Source: Leptasterias polaris (lineage: Eukaryota; Echinodermata; Asteroidea; Forcipulatida; Asteriidae). From it: DNA of 64,000 nt. How positions within the stretch are numbered: the first letter of the stretch is position 1; the number at the start of each line of letters is the position of its first letter. The position numbers were made by a program, and so were the translations under genes. The notes under the pieces were generated by a model. That model was not told the origin of the DNA. It searched no databases and was given only the letters and a program-made list of their open reading frames with translations. Below are positions 34,620-44,849 of this stretch, one piece after another. The DNA lies in contig JAZGTN010000217.1 of the NCBI GenBank assembly GCA_037783415.1, forward strand, positions 248,001-312,000, written 5' to 3'.

Positions 34620-35420
34620 ACACACACACCCAAGTGTGTATACGCCTGCAATCGTGGACCTCCTATTGTCCCTCTTTAACTTTTTTGCAACAGCTCCCAT
34701 TGGTTTTGTACACGTTGTCCAACCGTGGACCCTTCCCGAACCGTGGACCTATTGTCCTCTTTTGTTATAGGTCCCCGGTTTGAATGTGTATACCTACTCA
34801 TACATACCCATACACACAGCTGTGTTTATGGTGTCAACCGAGGACTTCTCTTTGTTCTCCCATTGTTTGGACATAGTTTTTTTTAGCAACGTCCCCATTG
34901 GTTTTGTACACAAAAAGGAATCAAGGACGATCTCGGTGTGACTTTTCCCGGATCCCTTTTGTTAAAATCCTCTTAAAGTACTCGGTTTGAATGCGTGGAC
35001 ATGCCCACACACGCAAGTGTGTAACAGCCTGCAACCGTGGACCTCCTATTGTTCCTCTTTTGTTTATACTCGTAACTTTTTTCAACAGCTCCCATTGGTT
35101 TTGTACACGATTTCCAACCATGGACCTTTCCCGAACCGTGGACCTATTGTCCTCTTTTGTTATAGGTCCCTGGTGTGTGTGTGAGTAGGTAACCACATTC
35201 ACAAGGGCACTCTCGTAAGTTCACACAAGTGTGTAACAGCCTACAATCATGGACCTCTTTTGATTATAATCTTTTTTCAACAGCTTCCATTGGTTTTGTA
35301 CACGATTTCCAACCGTGGACCTTTCCCGAACCGTGGACCTATTGTCCTCTTTTGTTATAGGTCCCTGGTTTGAATGTGGTTACCTACTCACACAAACATA
35401 CACACATTCTCAAAAATGCA
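34620..35420. repeat. Tandem repeat, about 190-400 bp spacing
   Basis: Three copies of a block containing AACCGTGGACCTATTGTCCT, CAGCTCCCATTGGTTTTGTA and a CACACAAGTGTGTAA-type start, near 34630-34800, 35000-35190 and 35215-35390. A divergent piece lies between the first two. It sits downstream (minus strand) of a LINE coding remnant and may be its 3' region. Confidence 0.6.
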
Positions 35421-36009
35421 TCCTTGTGGAGCACTCCTTTGTTCTTTCCCTTGTCCCTGCACTTAACAGTTTCCCATAGACTTTGGAAACAGATTTCCTT
35501 GTGGAGCACGTACCCCAGTCTTTAGAAATTCCATATGGGGACCTTTTGTTTTCCCTTTTTTGTTTTGTCCTTGGTCTCCATAAAAAGGTACCGAAAGTGA
35601 GAGCATACATACAAAACATGCATATAAGGCATTTATATGGCGCCACAATATTAAGAAGCAGTAAGAATGGGTATAAATAATGCTTGATACACTTCTTGAA
35701 TTTGCATATAGAGTCAGATTCTCTAATGGAGATAATAGTGAGTGCATTCCACGTTTGGGGAGCAAAATGAGAAAAGGTGCAACTAGATGCAGACTTGAGG
35801 AACTTGACAGAGTTTGGTTCCGTGAGGCTAGTAGTGTCAGATGCTGAGCAAAGGCTTGAGCGTCCAGGCCGATGGGGAGACAGGCAAGATGATAAGTAAC
35901 TGGGTGCTGTACCGTTGTGGCATTTAATACACATCAACCAAGATCTTGAAGGTTTATCCCTATCTTCAGCCTTTTCTTTAAATAACAGTGCACTTCTTCC
36001 ATTGGTCAA
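35410..36009 (-). pseudogene. LINE open reading frame C-terminus (CR1/L2-like)
   Basis: A 199-codon minus-strand frame. Its N-terminal part has the pattern typical of the last coding residues of CR1/L2/jockey-type LINEs: NGTAPSYLSSCLSPHRPGRS, then FSHFAPQTWNAL and a FKKCIKHYL ending. The rest is read-through into non-coding sequence. It is same-strand as the RLR gene and lies in its intron. Confidence 0.7.
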
Positions 36010-36327
36010 GTTATTGTATCTTTTGTTATGGTGCTTATCTTTGAATACATATAAGGTATAGCAGTGACAATTTTACAACACATCGAACTCCTAGAGTTCA
36101 TGTGAATTTTGTTAAAAAAACCTATACTACTGGTGTGTATACTCTCTTTGAATGAAGATGAGATAAATCATTGGTAGTTTAGTAAATTGCTGATTACAGT
36201 TTAGAACAACCTGCCAGTAAAATCTTCAGCTCATGGTTTCAATTTATACAAATAGAAGGGAAATAAAATGATGCCAAATAAGCAGGCATTTTTATGTAGT
36301 AGCATTATTGGTCTACAACTATTTTAC

Positions 36328-36402
36328 CTGTGGTAAGTTGGCCTTTCCACTCTGTTTTTCATCAAGGAAGCGTGCCATGATAGCATTGTAAGCGTGGTTT
36401 TT
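36328..36402 (-). CDS. RLR helicase exon: after motif II
   Basis: A 75-bp exon, acceptor CCTTTTAG|AAA, donor CCACAG|GTAAAA. It encodes 25 residues beginning KNHAYNAIMARFLDEKQ. This matches RIG-I/MDA5 directly after DECH (HxYNxIMxxYL). Phase 0 on both sides. Confidence 0.88.
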
Positions 36403-36648
36403 CTAAAAGGATAAAATAAAATGTAAAAAACATTAACTTGCCATGCGTAACACTCTTTTTCCTCAATGCAAATCAATATAAACATGAGTTTTGTTGGTTT
36501 TGCCCCACACCATTTTCAAATGCCTGTTGGGCTTCATAACTAAATTCAGTTTATTTGATGGACATTTAAAGTCTGGCCCCTTTTCTTGTTAATAGGCACC
36601 AGTTCATTCCCATTACAGAACACTGGGAATAAGACAAAGTTGGCTGAC

Positions 36649-36888
36649 CTGACAGAGATGGCACTCATCAAAAACCAACAGTGAGAATCGATCCAGAGTG
36701 ATGTTGCTCGAGTCGTCATTCAGGGCATTTTCCAGGAGCTGGGCGGTCAGGACGATCACATTCTTGCTTGTAATAACCACGTCCCGAAGGGATAACTCAG
36801 AGGCACCAAATAATCCGGTGATGGAGAAGAAGTCTTTTGGGAGTAGTAATTCCTTCAACTTATCCTCCTGCTGAGCAACAAGATTCAC
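36649..36888 (-). CDS. RLR helicase exon: motifs Ia to II (DECH)
   Basis: Acceptor CCCTACAG|GTG, donor TGTCAG|GTCAGC, 80 codons, phase 0. It starts VNLVAQQEDKL (end of motif Ia), has VIVLTAQLLENAL (the RLR TAQxLxNxL signature) and FSLLVFDECHLC, the Walker B / motif II DECH that hydrolyses ATP. The aspartate, glutamate, cysteine and histidine are all intact. Confidence 0.9.
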
Positions 36889-36924
36889 CTGTAGGGAAAA
36901 GTAAAGATAAATTTCACAATTAAA

Positions 36925-36990
36925 AAATTAGTTCGTGGCCTGACGTTTCGTCCCTAGCAGAGTCTTTCTCGAAGGCTAAAATCTTTCAAA
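36925..36990 (-). repeat. Dispersed repeat copy
   Basis: CTGACGTTTCGTCCCTAGCA followed by GAGTCTTTCTCGAAGG is the inverse of the repeat near 540-640 and 59200-59260. This string is familiar from abundant retroelement ends in marine invertebrates. I cannot name the family with certainty. Confidence 0.4.
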
Positions 36991-37304
36991 ATTTACTATA
37001 ATGAGTGTATGGTATCAAAAAAGTATATATATTACTGGAAAGTATAAGATTGATGATTTCTAACCGTAAAGCTTTTGTATTTTATTGAGCGAGTATGAAC
37101 CGACGACGGGAAGTGACAAGCAGTTATAAGTTTACTCTGAGTATGTTAAAACCAATGCCAAGATCACTCAATGATGATCCGTGAAGATGCGAGACTGTGC
37201 CCAAAGTGAGGTCTCTAGCTAATACCATGCTAGGACCATGCCACCATGCCAATGGCCACACAGCACTAGCCAGAGTCGCTCATTTTCAACCCTGCCTGTC
37301 TTAC

Positions 37305-37513
37305 CGTGGTAACAAGAAACAGGGCGCATCTCTCTTGGATCGGTGTGGACTGTAGTCTGATGAAGTGATCATGGATGATGTAAGCAGCCACGTGAGTCTT
37401 GCCGGATCCAGTGGGTGCTACCAAGACAGTGTTTTTCCCCTTGACTGCATCCTCAGCAAGCTCCAGTTGGTATTTATATAACATCGGCCTCTGCTCTGCA
37501 GACGTCGTTTTGT
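37305..37513 (-). CDS. RLR helicase exon: Q motif and Walker A
   Basis: Acceptor TTTTCTTTAG|AC, donor ACCACG|GTAAGA. Reads [16 protein letters not shown] (the Q-motif-like LRxYQ entry of RLRs), then [20 protein letters not shown], a complete Walker A (GSGKT), and CALFLVTT, the start of motif Ia. Together with the DECH exon it forms helicase domain 1. Phase 1 in, phase 0 out. Confidence 0.9.
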
Positions 37514-37745
37514 CTAAAGAAAAACATTTCAAGATGGCAGCACTGTAATTTTTAAGACAAATTATCATTGTTAACAATCCTTGGAGGGGTAACTAGTTTA
37601 GTTCAAGGTTAACCGTTAGCTTTTGAGAAAGATAGCTGGGATGGGGGTGTTCATTCAGAAGTGCTGTTGAGGTTAAGATGGGTTCAGCTCCACCCCCCAC
37701 CCTCAACCACTCATAACAATGGTCTTGTCTACAGTAGTAGCTTAC

Positions 37746-37883
37746 CTCTTTGTGGTGAAATTCCATCACCTGTGGTCATGTAGTCAGCTTGTACATGTAT
37801 ATCATCTTCAAGAGGCATCGCAGCATGATCAAGTTGGTCTTCCCCAACATGTCTTTCATCTGGTTGTGCCATAACTGCTATTT
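37746..37883 (-). CDS. RLR linker exon (acidic)
   Basis: 138 bp with acceptor CGTTTAG|AA and donor AAGAG|GTAAGC, phase 1 at both ends. It is in frame with the helicase exon downstream. The product is acidic and probably disordered (PDERHVGEDQLDH, PLEDDIHVQADYM). No domain is seen. Confidence 0.65.
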
Positions 37884-38029
37884 CTAAACGCCAAAGCGTA
37901 AGATACACCATTAGTTCGAACAAATTAACCAGTTTGTGTCAAAAGCTGGTTGAAAAATATCAAAGATAATCCAGGTTGCACCAGGTCACAATAAAACTTA
38001 ACTTTGTTTTGACCAAAACTTACTAGAGT

Positions 38030-38110
38030 AGGATATGAATGCTACCTCTCGATTAATGTGCCATGGGCGCTCTACCAACTGAGCTATCTAGCCCTAATGT
38101 TGGCCATCTC
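38030..38110 (-). mobile_element. tRNA-derived SINE head
   Basis: On the minus strand, GGGCTAGATAGCTCAGTTGG followed by TAGAGCGCCCATGG resembles a tRNA D-arm with an intact A box. The B box region (GGTAGCATTCATATCC) is degenerate and no cloverleaf can be completed, so this is a SINE or tRNA pseudogene rather than a tRNA gene. Confidence 0.55.
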
Positions 38111-38558
38111 CTTATTTTGTCAATATCTATCTTTGTGTCAATACAAAACCAACTGACATCATTCTGTACCAATAAGTGGTTGGAAGGTCCCGCTAGTATG
38201 AAGCCACTGTTCAACATATAACTGCCGAATATAACCCGCGATCTCAACCTAGTTAGCCTGGGAAGCAGCAGCAGACAGACCACCCTCAGGAGATCTGACT
38301 TTTTAATAAAACTACCAGTCTGTTTGGAAAGTTTTGAACATTGATGTGTGTCAACAAGTCACTGGAAAAAAAAAAAAAAACTTTGTTTACATAAACTCCT
38401 AATAAAATTTTAATTTAGAGTGCGCAGCATGTCTACTCTGTACACAACCAAAAAATCTTGTTAAAATTGGTCACTTCTCTTAAAGCTCTACCACCTGGGA
38501 GTATATTGTCGGAGATGTGGGTCAAATCTATGTACAACTGACTGAAAAGATGCCTTAC

Positions 38559-38657
38559 TTGAAACATGACCATTCCCGTCCTCCAAGATGGTGGTGTGAT
38601 TACTGTTACCTACCACTGTAATGTTATAATTGGTGACTGACGAGCTGTGTACTACAC
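38559..38657 (-). CDS. RLR linker exon with RHIM-like motif
   Basis: 99 bp, acceptor TTTCATCAG|GT, donor TTTCAA|GTAAGG, phase 1 at both ends and in frame with neighbours. Contains NYNITVVGNSNHTTILEDG. The V-G-x-x-N core, hydrophobic on the left with N/S/T around it, resembles RHIM-type amyloid motifs (V/I-Q-V/I/L-G-x-x-N-x-M/L), but the conserved Q is replaced. The resemblance is a lead, not a demonstration. Confidence 0.55.
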
Positions 38658-38806
38658 CTGATGAAAGCAAACAAGTGGATTTGTTTTAGACAATGAATAC
38701 TGCAATTGATGAAACGAACAACAAGATTAACACTAATCTAAACTTCTTGCGAATGTGACATGCAATGGGGATAAAATCCCTTGTAGAACATCCTGTACGA
38801 ACCAAC

Positions 38807-38964
38807 CTTCTTTATGAGGCTGCTCCTTTGATTGACTCCTTTTTTTTTTTAACGAAACTTTTTCACCAGTTTTCTCCAGCTTTCTCTGCGGACTGCAGTG
38901 AGATCGTTTCATGCTGGGCGAACGGGATCTTCGTTGAGTTCTTGGACGTGATGAGTCTGGTGAA
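38807..38964 (-). CDS. RLR linker exon (basic, Ser/Arg-rich)
   Basis: 158 bp; acceptor CCCTTCAG|TTC (phase 2), donor AAGAAG|GTTGGT (phase 1). Encodes SPDSSRPRTQRRSRSPSMKR and a KKKR cluster, with the appearance of a nuclear-localisation or phospho-regulated disordered segment. An alternative acceptor at 38957 would give phase 1. The phase-2 choice fits the upstream exon. A ten-base homopolymer encodes the lysines. Confidence 0.55.
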
Positions 38965-39287
38965 CTGAAGGGCATGGGTAAAAACAAAATTGGTCATTGT
39001 ATTGTGCTAAGGCCCTTGAATGAAGTAAAGATCGCTCATCTTCACAATTTCACTTGACACGAAAACACAGACAGTTAGGCTCCAGTACGACAATGGAAAC
39101 CGGGATCACAGAGGTGAAAGGAATCACTAAAGACAACCTGAATGCTAAAATGTGAACTACACAAACAAGTTGTTAAAAAATCTTTACTATTTTTTGAAGA
39201 TCATTTCCATCTTCTAGTTAAAAAAACACACCATCCAAACAACTGTACATATCATCACATATAAAGGTGTTTCAGTTTTGTAAAAGA

Positions 39288-39310
39288 AATATATATATAT
39301 ATATATATTC
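39288..39310. repeat. AT microsatellite
   Basis: About eleven AT dinucleotides in a row, in the RLR intron. Confidence 0.85.
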
Positions 39311-39459
39311 GTTTTGGTCAACAACTTTTATTGCTGCAAATACAGTTTTCTCAACTTTGACAGATCTTCAGACGTCTCTGGAGGGCTTATACACTATTAC
39401 CAAACTTTAGAATCAAGGGGCTTTCTAGAGACTTACCAACCCTGTAATTTGTCTTTTAA

Positions 39460-39846
39460 GGGGAAGGTATACGTTTAGTAATGACTCTTAAAATTAATGG
39501 CAATAAAAACTTACTTGGTAAGAAGTACAGCAGCTTTCGATAGTTTAAAGCATTTTTGAGAATCATTTCACTTCGAAGTAATGTTGTTAGTGAAAAAGAT
39601 TTCAGTTTTTATCCCCCAAAATTTGAATCTGAGAAGCGTTACTGTCAGATACGTTTCTCAGATTGAGTATTCCATTTACGGATTATTCTTCCTACGTGGA
39701 AATAACCGCTCTGGACTGTTGGCGATATCTAAAAAAACGCTTCCACCTTTTGAAATTAATTTTTCACAGGTTAGTTTTATTGTAATCGACATTTATATAG
39801 GATTAAAACAATCAAACAGTCCAAAAACCAAAGGTATACATTCCTT
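39460..39846. mobile_element. TTAA-flanked MITE (387 bp)
   Basis: TTAA at 39456-39459 and 39847-39850. Ends GGGGAAGGTATACGTTTAGT and ACCAAAGGTATACATTCCTT are imperfect inverted repeats sharing GGTATAC. The interior contains CTGAGAAGCGTTACTGTCAG, a mutated relative of the 33523-33555 palindrome. Confidence 0.7.
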
Positions 39847-39950
39847 TTAAGGCTTTGTTCATGTTGATACCAATGAATTTGTTACTCATTGATGTAATGA
39901 AAATGATGAAAACCAATAGGTAGGTACATGTAATATGATCTTCTCTTTAC

Positions 39951-40053
39951 TTTCCAACAATTCTGATGTTTGGCGTCACTTGCTCAAATGAATCCGTCCC
40001 GTGTAATAATCCATACTGTAGACTGCCTTCACTCTCTTCCATTGATAGGATAT
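39951..40053 (-). CDS. RLR linker exon (short, acidic)
   Basis: 103 bp, acceptor TTCCAAAG|AT, donor TTGGAAA|GTAAAG, phase 1 in and phase 2 out. Reads MEESEGSLQYGLLHGTDSFE and ends NIRIVGN after splicing. The frame is kept on both sides, which is the main support. No domain is recognised. Confidence 0.5.
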
Positions 40054-40097
40054 CTTTGGAAGAATGGAATAACAAATTATTTGAAAAGTTATTACCA

Positions 40098-40245
40098 CTC
40101 TAAATAGAGATTCCTACAGGGCCCCATGTTAAAGAGCTTTTCAAAATAGGTTTGAAACTAGTTTCCTTTAAATCACCACAGTAACTTGTGTTACAGTGTC
40201 AAAACTTTCACAGTTTTTCACAGACTATGGAGTTTTTTCAGCTTA
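40098..40245. repeat. Direct repeat, copy A
   Basis: About 145 bp (AAATAGAGATTCCTACA … GGAGTTTTTT) is repeated with substitutions at 41232-41368, one intron upstream in the gene. Confidence 0.7.
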
Positions 40246-40370
40246 AAATCATCGTGGTCAAGTGCATGGTCTAGCGCATTGGACTCCTTAGTCATTTCAT
40301 TGTGAGTTCGAATCCAGGTCATGACACTTGTGTCCTTGAGCAAAACACCTTGAATATGGGAACCTACGAG
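40235..40370 (+). mobile_element. tRNA-derived SINE
   Basis: An A-box-like GGTCTAGCGCATTGGACTCC and a B box GAGTTCGAATCC about 40 bp apart give a Leu/Ser-tRNA-like head. It is followed by TGTCCTTGAGCAAAACACCT, a tail motif common to SINEs of marine deuterostomes. The anticodon arm does not fold as a functional tRNA. Confidence 0.6.
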
Positions 40371-40811
40371 GGGTGAGGATGTACTTAGCATTGTATTATG
40401 TAGTTTGCAATCCAAGTTTCCTGCTTAAGCAGTTGTATCTGTCATTGCAGCCAAAGGCCATAGCCGTAGCTGAAGTCGCTAGATTTGGACACGGCCTTAC
40501 GCAGTCTGCAGAGCAGAGCCGTGTAAAGGAAGAGTTGCGACAACTTGCGATTAGAAGCCATTTTCAGTCCATGAAAAAATTGTATGTGCGCACACACGAA
40601 GCCAGACTAGGGTGCCAGACTAGGCTGCACATTGGGTTTTGTGCTATATTTGAACCAAAAATGGCATCCAGCAACCACTTTATCCAAAGAAAACTTGTCC
40701 CTCTATGTCACAACTCTCCCAATATACCGCTTGTGCTTCAGAGCCCATTAGAAAGCCCTCAATCATGTTCCAGTACAGTGCAGTTCTGTTTTCCATCAAA
40801 TTAAATACTAC

Positions 40812-40931
40812 CTGTTGGTTGACCCTGATGTGTTGTATCATCTTCCATAAGATCACCATCTACATGTAGTGTGAGTGACTCAAGACTTCTGGAAAAGTCT
40901 TTTTCTTTCTCTCTGTTTCTTGACGCCAGGG
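40812..40931 (-). CDS. RLR linker exon, first after the large intron
   Basis: 120 bp, acceptor TTTTACAG|CC, donor CAACAG|GTAGTA, phase 1 at both ends. Encodes LASRNREKEKDFSRSLESLT then VDGDLMEDDTTHQGQ, a charged, probably disordered segment. It is the most upstream exon seen in the 26-41 kb cluster. It joins in frame to the Death-domain exon at 59526 (both phase 1). Confidence 0.6.
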
Positions 40932-41231
40932 CTGTAAAATAAAAGAAAGTCCAAGTACAGGTTACAATCACCAAGAGTGTCAATCCTCCACAGAAAAAGT
41001 ATGTCTGAAATATTGTAAAAGTCATGAAAAACTGGTTGAATACCCTCACAAAACCACTGTTTCTTCAACCTCGTTCCGAGGGGTGATCAATCTCGCTGTG
41101 TCCTTTTTTCCCCCCGGATTGCACCTTGCTCACTCATAACCCCTAGTATTGGGTAATTAAACTGTTCTAATATATATGCCACATTGTAAGTAGGTCTGTA
41201 GTCGATACGCTTTACATGAGCGCCAATCTCC

Positions 41232-41368
41232 AAATAGAGATTCCTACACGATCCCATTTTAAAGAACTCTTAAGAATAGGTTTGAAATTAGTTTTCGTTA
41301 AATCACCACAGTATCTTGTGTTACAATGTCAAAACTTTCAAAGTAATTAGGGACTAGGGAGTTTTTTG
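41232..41368. repeat. Direct repeat, copy B
   Basis: Diverged copy of 40098-40245. Confidence 0.7.
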
Positions 41369-41540
41369 CAGCAAATATTGAATTATTCTTAGACTAATTG
41401 ACACAGGAGACAGGATTATTTTGTTTCGTGACATAATGCCACAGCTTGAATTTATTCTTGATTCAGCCAGAAAAATTCTTACCGGATACCAATACTTTGT
41501 ATTCAGGGTAAACCGGCAAATAACTCTAAGAAAATTAAGA

Positions 41541-41708
41541 GGGGCACACCAGACCCCCTGGGCACACCAGACCCAGGCACACATGCAAATTGGGCACACA
41601 AGACCCAATTGAAAGTTGGGCACACCAGACCCAATTAATAGTTGGGCACACCAGACCCAATTAATAGTTGGGCACACCAGACCCATTTGAAAGTTGGGCA
41701 CACCAGAC
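41541..41708 (+). repeat. 26-bp minisatellite, left part
   Basis: Copies of GGGCACACCAGACCCAATTA-type units, alternating AATAGTT and GAAAGTT, about 26 bp each. The array is interrupted by the 41709-46706 transposon and resumes at 46707. Confidence 0.85.
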
Positions 41709-43110
41709 CACTGATCTCTACATGTATATACTGACTGGATAGCGCTTCGGGTTCGTGCGATGAAGGCGCCGCATCGATCGGGCCGCCATCTTACTACTCA
41801 CATCATCGGTCGATTCCTACCTCCATGGTCCGATCCGGTAACTATTGTCAACAAACGGCTGATGAATAAAAATGAGTAGACTGTCCTGTCTTCTTGTCTC
41901 CTTTTGATCATCGTTCTTGACTTCAACAATGCCAGCAAGGATGTGGAAATACATTTTATGTGTAAGCATTTATGGTTTTATTTTTTAATTTGGAAATTAA
42001 GTGGAATAAACATGTTTTAAAACGATGTAATCTGTTTGTTTGTACTTGTTTAATGTAAGCTGTGTTTGTACTATTGTAGTGTATCTTTCACGTCGAAGGA
42101 TATAAAACGTGTGTATTGTGTACATACATTGATTGGTACATGTACATACATGATTGTCGTCATGTCATTTGTACTTTTTACGGCGAGAATGTCGCCAGGC
42201 CCTGAATTGCATTTTCGTTTTTCATAATTAAAACACCGCACAATTTCCAGGTATGAAGAAGGTTGTTATGAAACGATATTTACAAACATTTGTGACAATT
42301 ATTAATTAAAGTCAAAAGAAAAATATGATTCATAATGATAATCATATGATTTTATGAATAAAAACTGGTGTGACACATACTTCAAATTCAAGGGGGGCAC
42401 AACTTCAGAGCCCGAGGTTCCGTAAGTATCCGTTACTGTATCTATAAACTATTTTTATCTGAATTAACAACCAACACTGTCTTGACTTGGGCTTGCAGTT
42501 GCACACATTTGACATTGGTTGGTCATATCGTTGGCAAAATGACAAACATCCATGGATTTGTGTACACAATACACATTCACTTGACTACACATTCCCCCCT
42601 TTGTTTGGTTTGATATATCCATAAACTATATCAGAAAATGTTGCAAAGTTAGTATTTCTTTAGAGAGAAAGGTTGGGGTTTTGTTCTAGCTACATTTGGC
42701 ATCACAGATCACAGCAGATGACCAACCAACTGAGAATTTTAGATTACGGTAAATCATAGCCCCACTTTTGAGGCCGACGACTCCAAGTTTGCCACAAGAG
42801 TGGGGTTAGGTAAATCACTGCAAGCTTGTCCATTTCTTCTCTATCCCTTTGTAGCTTTTAGAACCTGTACTTAACTGAACTGATAGTTGTTTTTAGTATA
42901 TGATTGTGTGCATTTCCTTTGGTAAAATCATGGCATACAACATGCAGGTTGGAGATGATGATTTCTCATTAGCCATATGTAGACTAATGTAGACTTTAAG
43001 TCTATATCATAACTTACAGCCGATTCTAAATATGTACTCTTGTTCTTATATTGTTAATTGAACAAAAATAAAGAAAACATGTTTAAACTGTTTCTTTCCA
43101 TTTGTTTCAG

Positions 43111-43282
43111 CTTTCCAATCAGTCAACCTAGTATCTTAAAGAAATGGGGGATCAGCATGAAGCGGGACAATTGGAGCCCATCAAAGAAAAGAATTATCTG
43201 CTCTGTTCATTTTGAAGAGTCATGCTTTGATAGAACAGGTCAGACAACGATACTCAAAGCTGGTATAGTGTCAACATCATGA
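43111..43282 (+). CDS. THAP zinc-finger exon, C-terminal half
   Basis: Acceptor TTTGTTTCAG|C at 43110, open to the stop at 43282. Reads FPISQPSILKKWGISMKRDN then WSPSKKRIICSVHFEESCF. This contains the conserved W, the P of WxPS, and the C-x2-H pair (CSVH) plus following F of THAP DNA-binding domains. The final GIVSTS corresponds weakly to the AVPTIF box. The N-terminal C-x-C half must lie in an upstream exon that I could not identify. THAP domains are the DNA-binding part of P-type transposases. Confidence 0.7.
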
Positions 43283-43740
43283 TAATTAATCCAGAGGTCA
43301 AATGTTAGAACCCCATGTGAGTAATTTTTTTTAATTACCCCAAAATGGAATTAAATTTGCCAAGTCAGTTTCCCTCATGGTTTATTTCTTGGTAAATTTT
43401 ACATTAGTAACAATTGAAATTGTCATGATTTATTTTTTTTTAAATCCTCTGTGACAGGTGTAGAAAGACTATTGTTCTGTAGAAAGACCCACTGTTTATG
43501 ATGGAGTTAATTACCCTTCTTCCACTGTTTATATTTCCACCTTAAGCTCTTATAGCACCCTGGTAGAAGTTAAATTCTTCAGAATATTTTGTACTAAACA
43601 ACCATAGTGTGGTTAGTCACCCCTGTACATAGTTTACTTCAGATAGCAGCCTGGCAGCGTAATGAAAATACTCCACATTTATGTGCTATTCCACCATCAC
43701 CTATTACTTAAATTGTATGTACGGGTTCTTCATGTTTTAA

Positions 43741-44015
43741 AGGTGCTGTATACGTTTGGTAATTGGAGCCTACTGATTGTGTTAATCCTATAAATGAAGG
43801 TATTATACAATAACATTTACCCATTTTTGAGATATTACCAAAAATCCAGAGCGAATATTTCCACACAGGAAGACTATTCCCCATATGAATACACAGTCTG
43901 ACATATTTTTCCATAACCGTAGTAATTCGAAGTTAAAAGTTTCTCAAAATTCATTATACTACCCAAAGCTGCTGCCATTAATTTTCAGATTCATTACCAA
44001 AGGTATACAGACCCT
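43741..44015. mobile_element. TTAA-flanked MITE nested in the P-like element
   Basis: TTAA at 43737-43740 and 44016-44019. The ends AGGTGCTGTATACGTTTGGT and ACCAAAGGTATACAGACCCT are inverted repeats. Related to 30638-30984 and 39460-39846. Confidence 0.7.
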
Positions 44016-44439
44016 TTAAGTCTTGCCTGCCTCAATAAATTCATACTCAGTAAGCTTAAACTTTGTATTGTTATTTATTTTGACAATCATAGGCCTAATA
44101 CCCCTTACTTTCTTTGGATTTTCATTCCTAAAGTTGTATTTTTGGAAATCTGATTTGGAAATATCTTTTGTTATGAACTTGTTTGGATTCGATTTTTTAA
44201 GACTATGTTTTTCTTCTTAAATGTGATTGAAAACTGTATTTTGATTAATTGTATTTCTTTTTGTTTCATTTACACAGGTTTTAAAGCCATTTTGATTTTA
44301 ATCTATGACTTACTTTGGCACTGTTGTTTTTAGTGGTTTCTTATTTGTTTCCCCAGTGTTAAGTTTGATTTACTTTATTCAAGTGATCCATTTTTGGGGG
44401 GTTACACCTCCACTAAGTATGATAATTGTATCAAAGGGA

Positions 44440-44840
44440 CATTATTTTATAAGACTTGATTTCATGTGTTGCATTGAGATTTGTCAGGTTGTTAAAAGTG
44501 AGGTACTGTAAAGAATTACTGTATAATATCATCCCTGAAGTAATTTTGCAGAATGTGTTGTCCCTTTGAAGGTGGATGTTTTTCCATGATGAGGTAGTTT
44601 TATTACATGATTTTATTATTGTCAACTTGTGTTTTGCTTTGTTTACTTGCCTTGTCCTTGTCTCCTTTTGTCCTTCCTTGTCAATTTGTTTTGTTTTTGT
44701 TATGCAAAGTCTTCTGGTCTTGCATTGACTTTTCTGTTGGTGCCATGTCATGTCTAAATTATCTACACCTTTTAATTTCCCATTCTGATTGTCTATATGA
44801 TACAGATACTCTGAAAAAATAAACTGAACTGAACTGAACT
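44440..44840 (+). mobile_element. LINE 3' region with TGAAC tail
   Basis: T-rich sequence ending GAAAAAATAAACTGAACTGA followed by further ACTGA repeats (44813-44840). The polyadenylation-like AATAAA and short tandem tail are typical of CR1/L2-type LINE ends. No coding part is recognised. Confidence 0.4.
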
Positions 44841-44849
44841 TTTCACTCA

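Noticed and set aside
34921..35202. Overlapping frames at 34.9-35.2 kb
   Set aside because: They arise from the tandem repeat unit, with the same words read in several frames and no recognisable protein.
26614..37513. Dicer helicase domain
   Set aside because: Dicer also has DECH, but the YRQW and YNSALLIN insert helices and the FVKT motif IV fit RLRs, and no PAZ/RNase III exon is seen.
38030..38110. Functional tRNA gene
   Set aside because: Only the A box and D-arm are tRNA-like. No anticodon arm or intact B box can be formed, so it was called a SINE remnant.
40240..40320. Functional tRNA-Leu/Ser gene
   Set aside because: A and B boxes are present, but the acceptor and anticodon stems do not pair and a SINE tail follows.
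40373..40804. 143-codon plus-strand frame near 40.4-40.8 kb
   Set aside because: It starts in a SINE tail, has no domain and is antisense to the RLR model. Treated as chance.
41930..41975. N-terminal THAP exon (ATG followed by a Cys before GTAAGC)
   Set aside because: The C-x(2-4)-C pattern expected for THAP is not present, so I could not assign it as the first exon of the 43111 domain.
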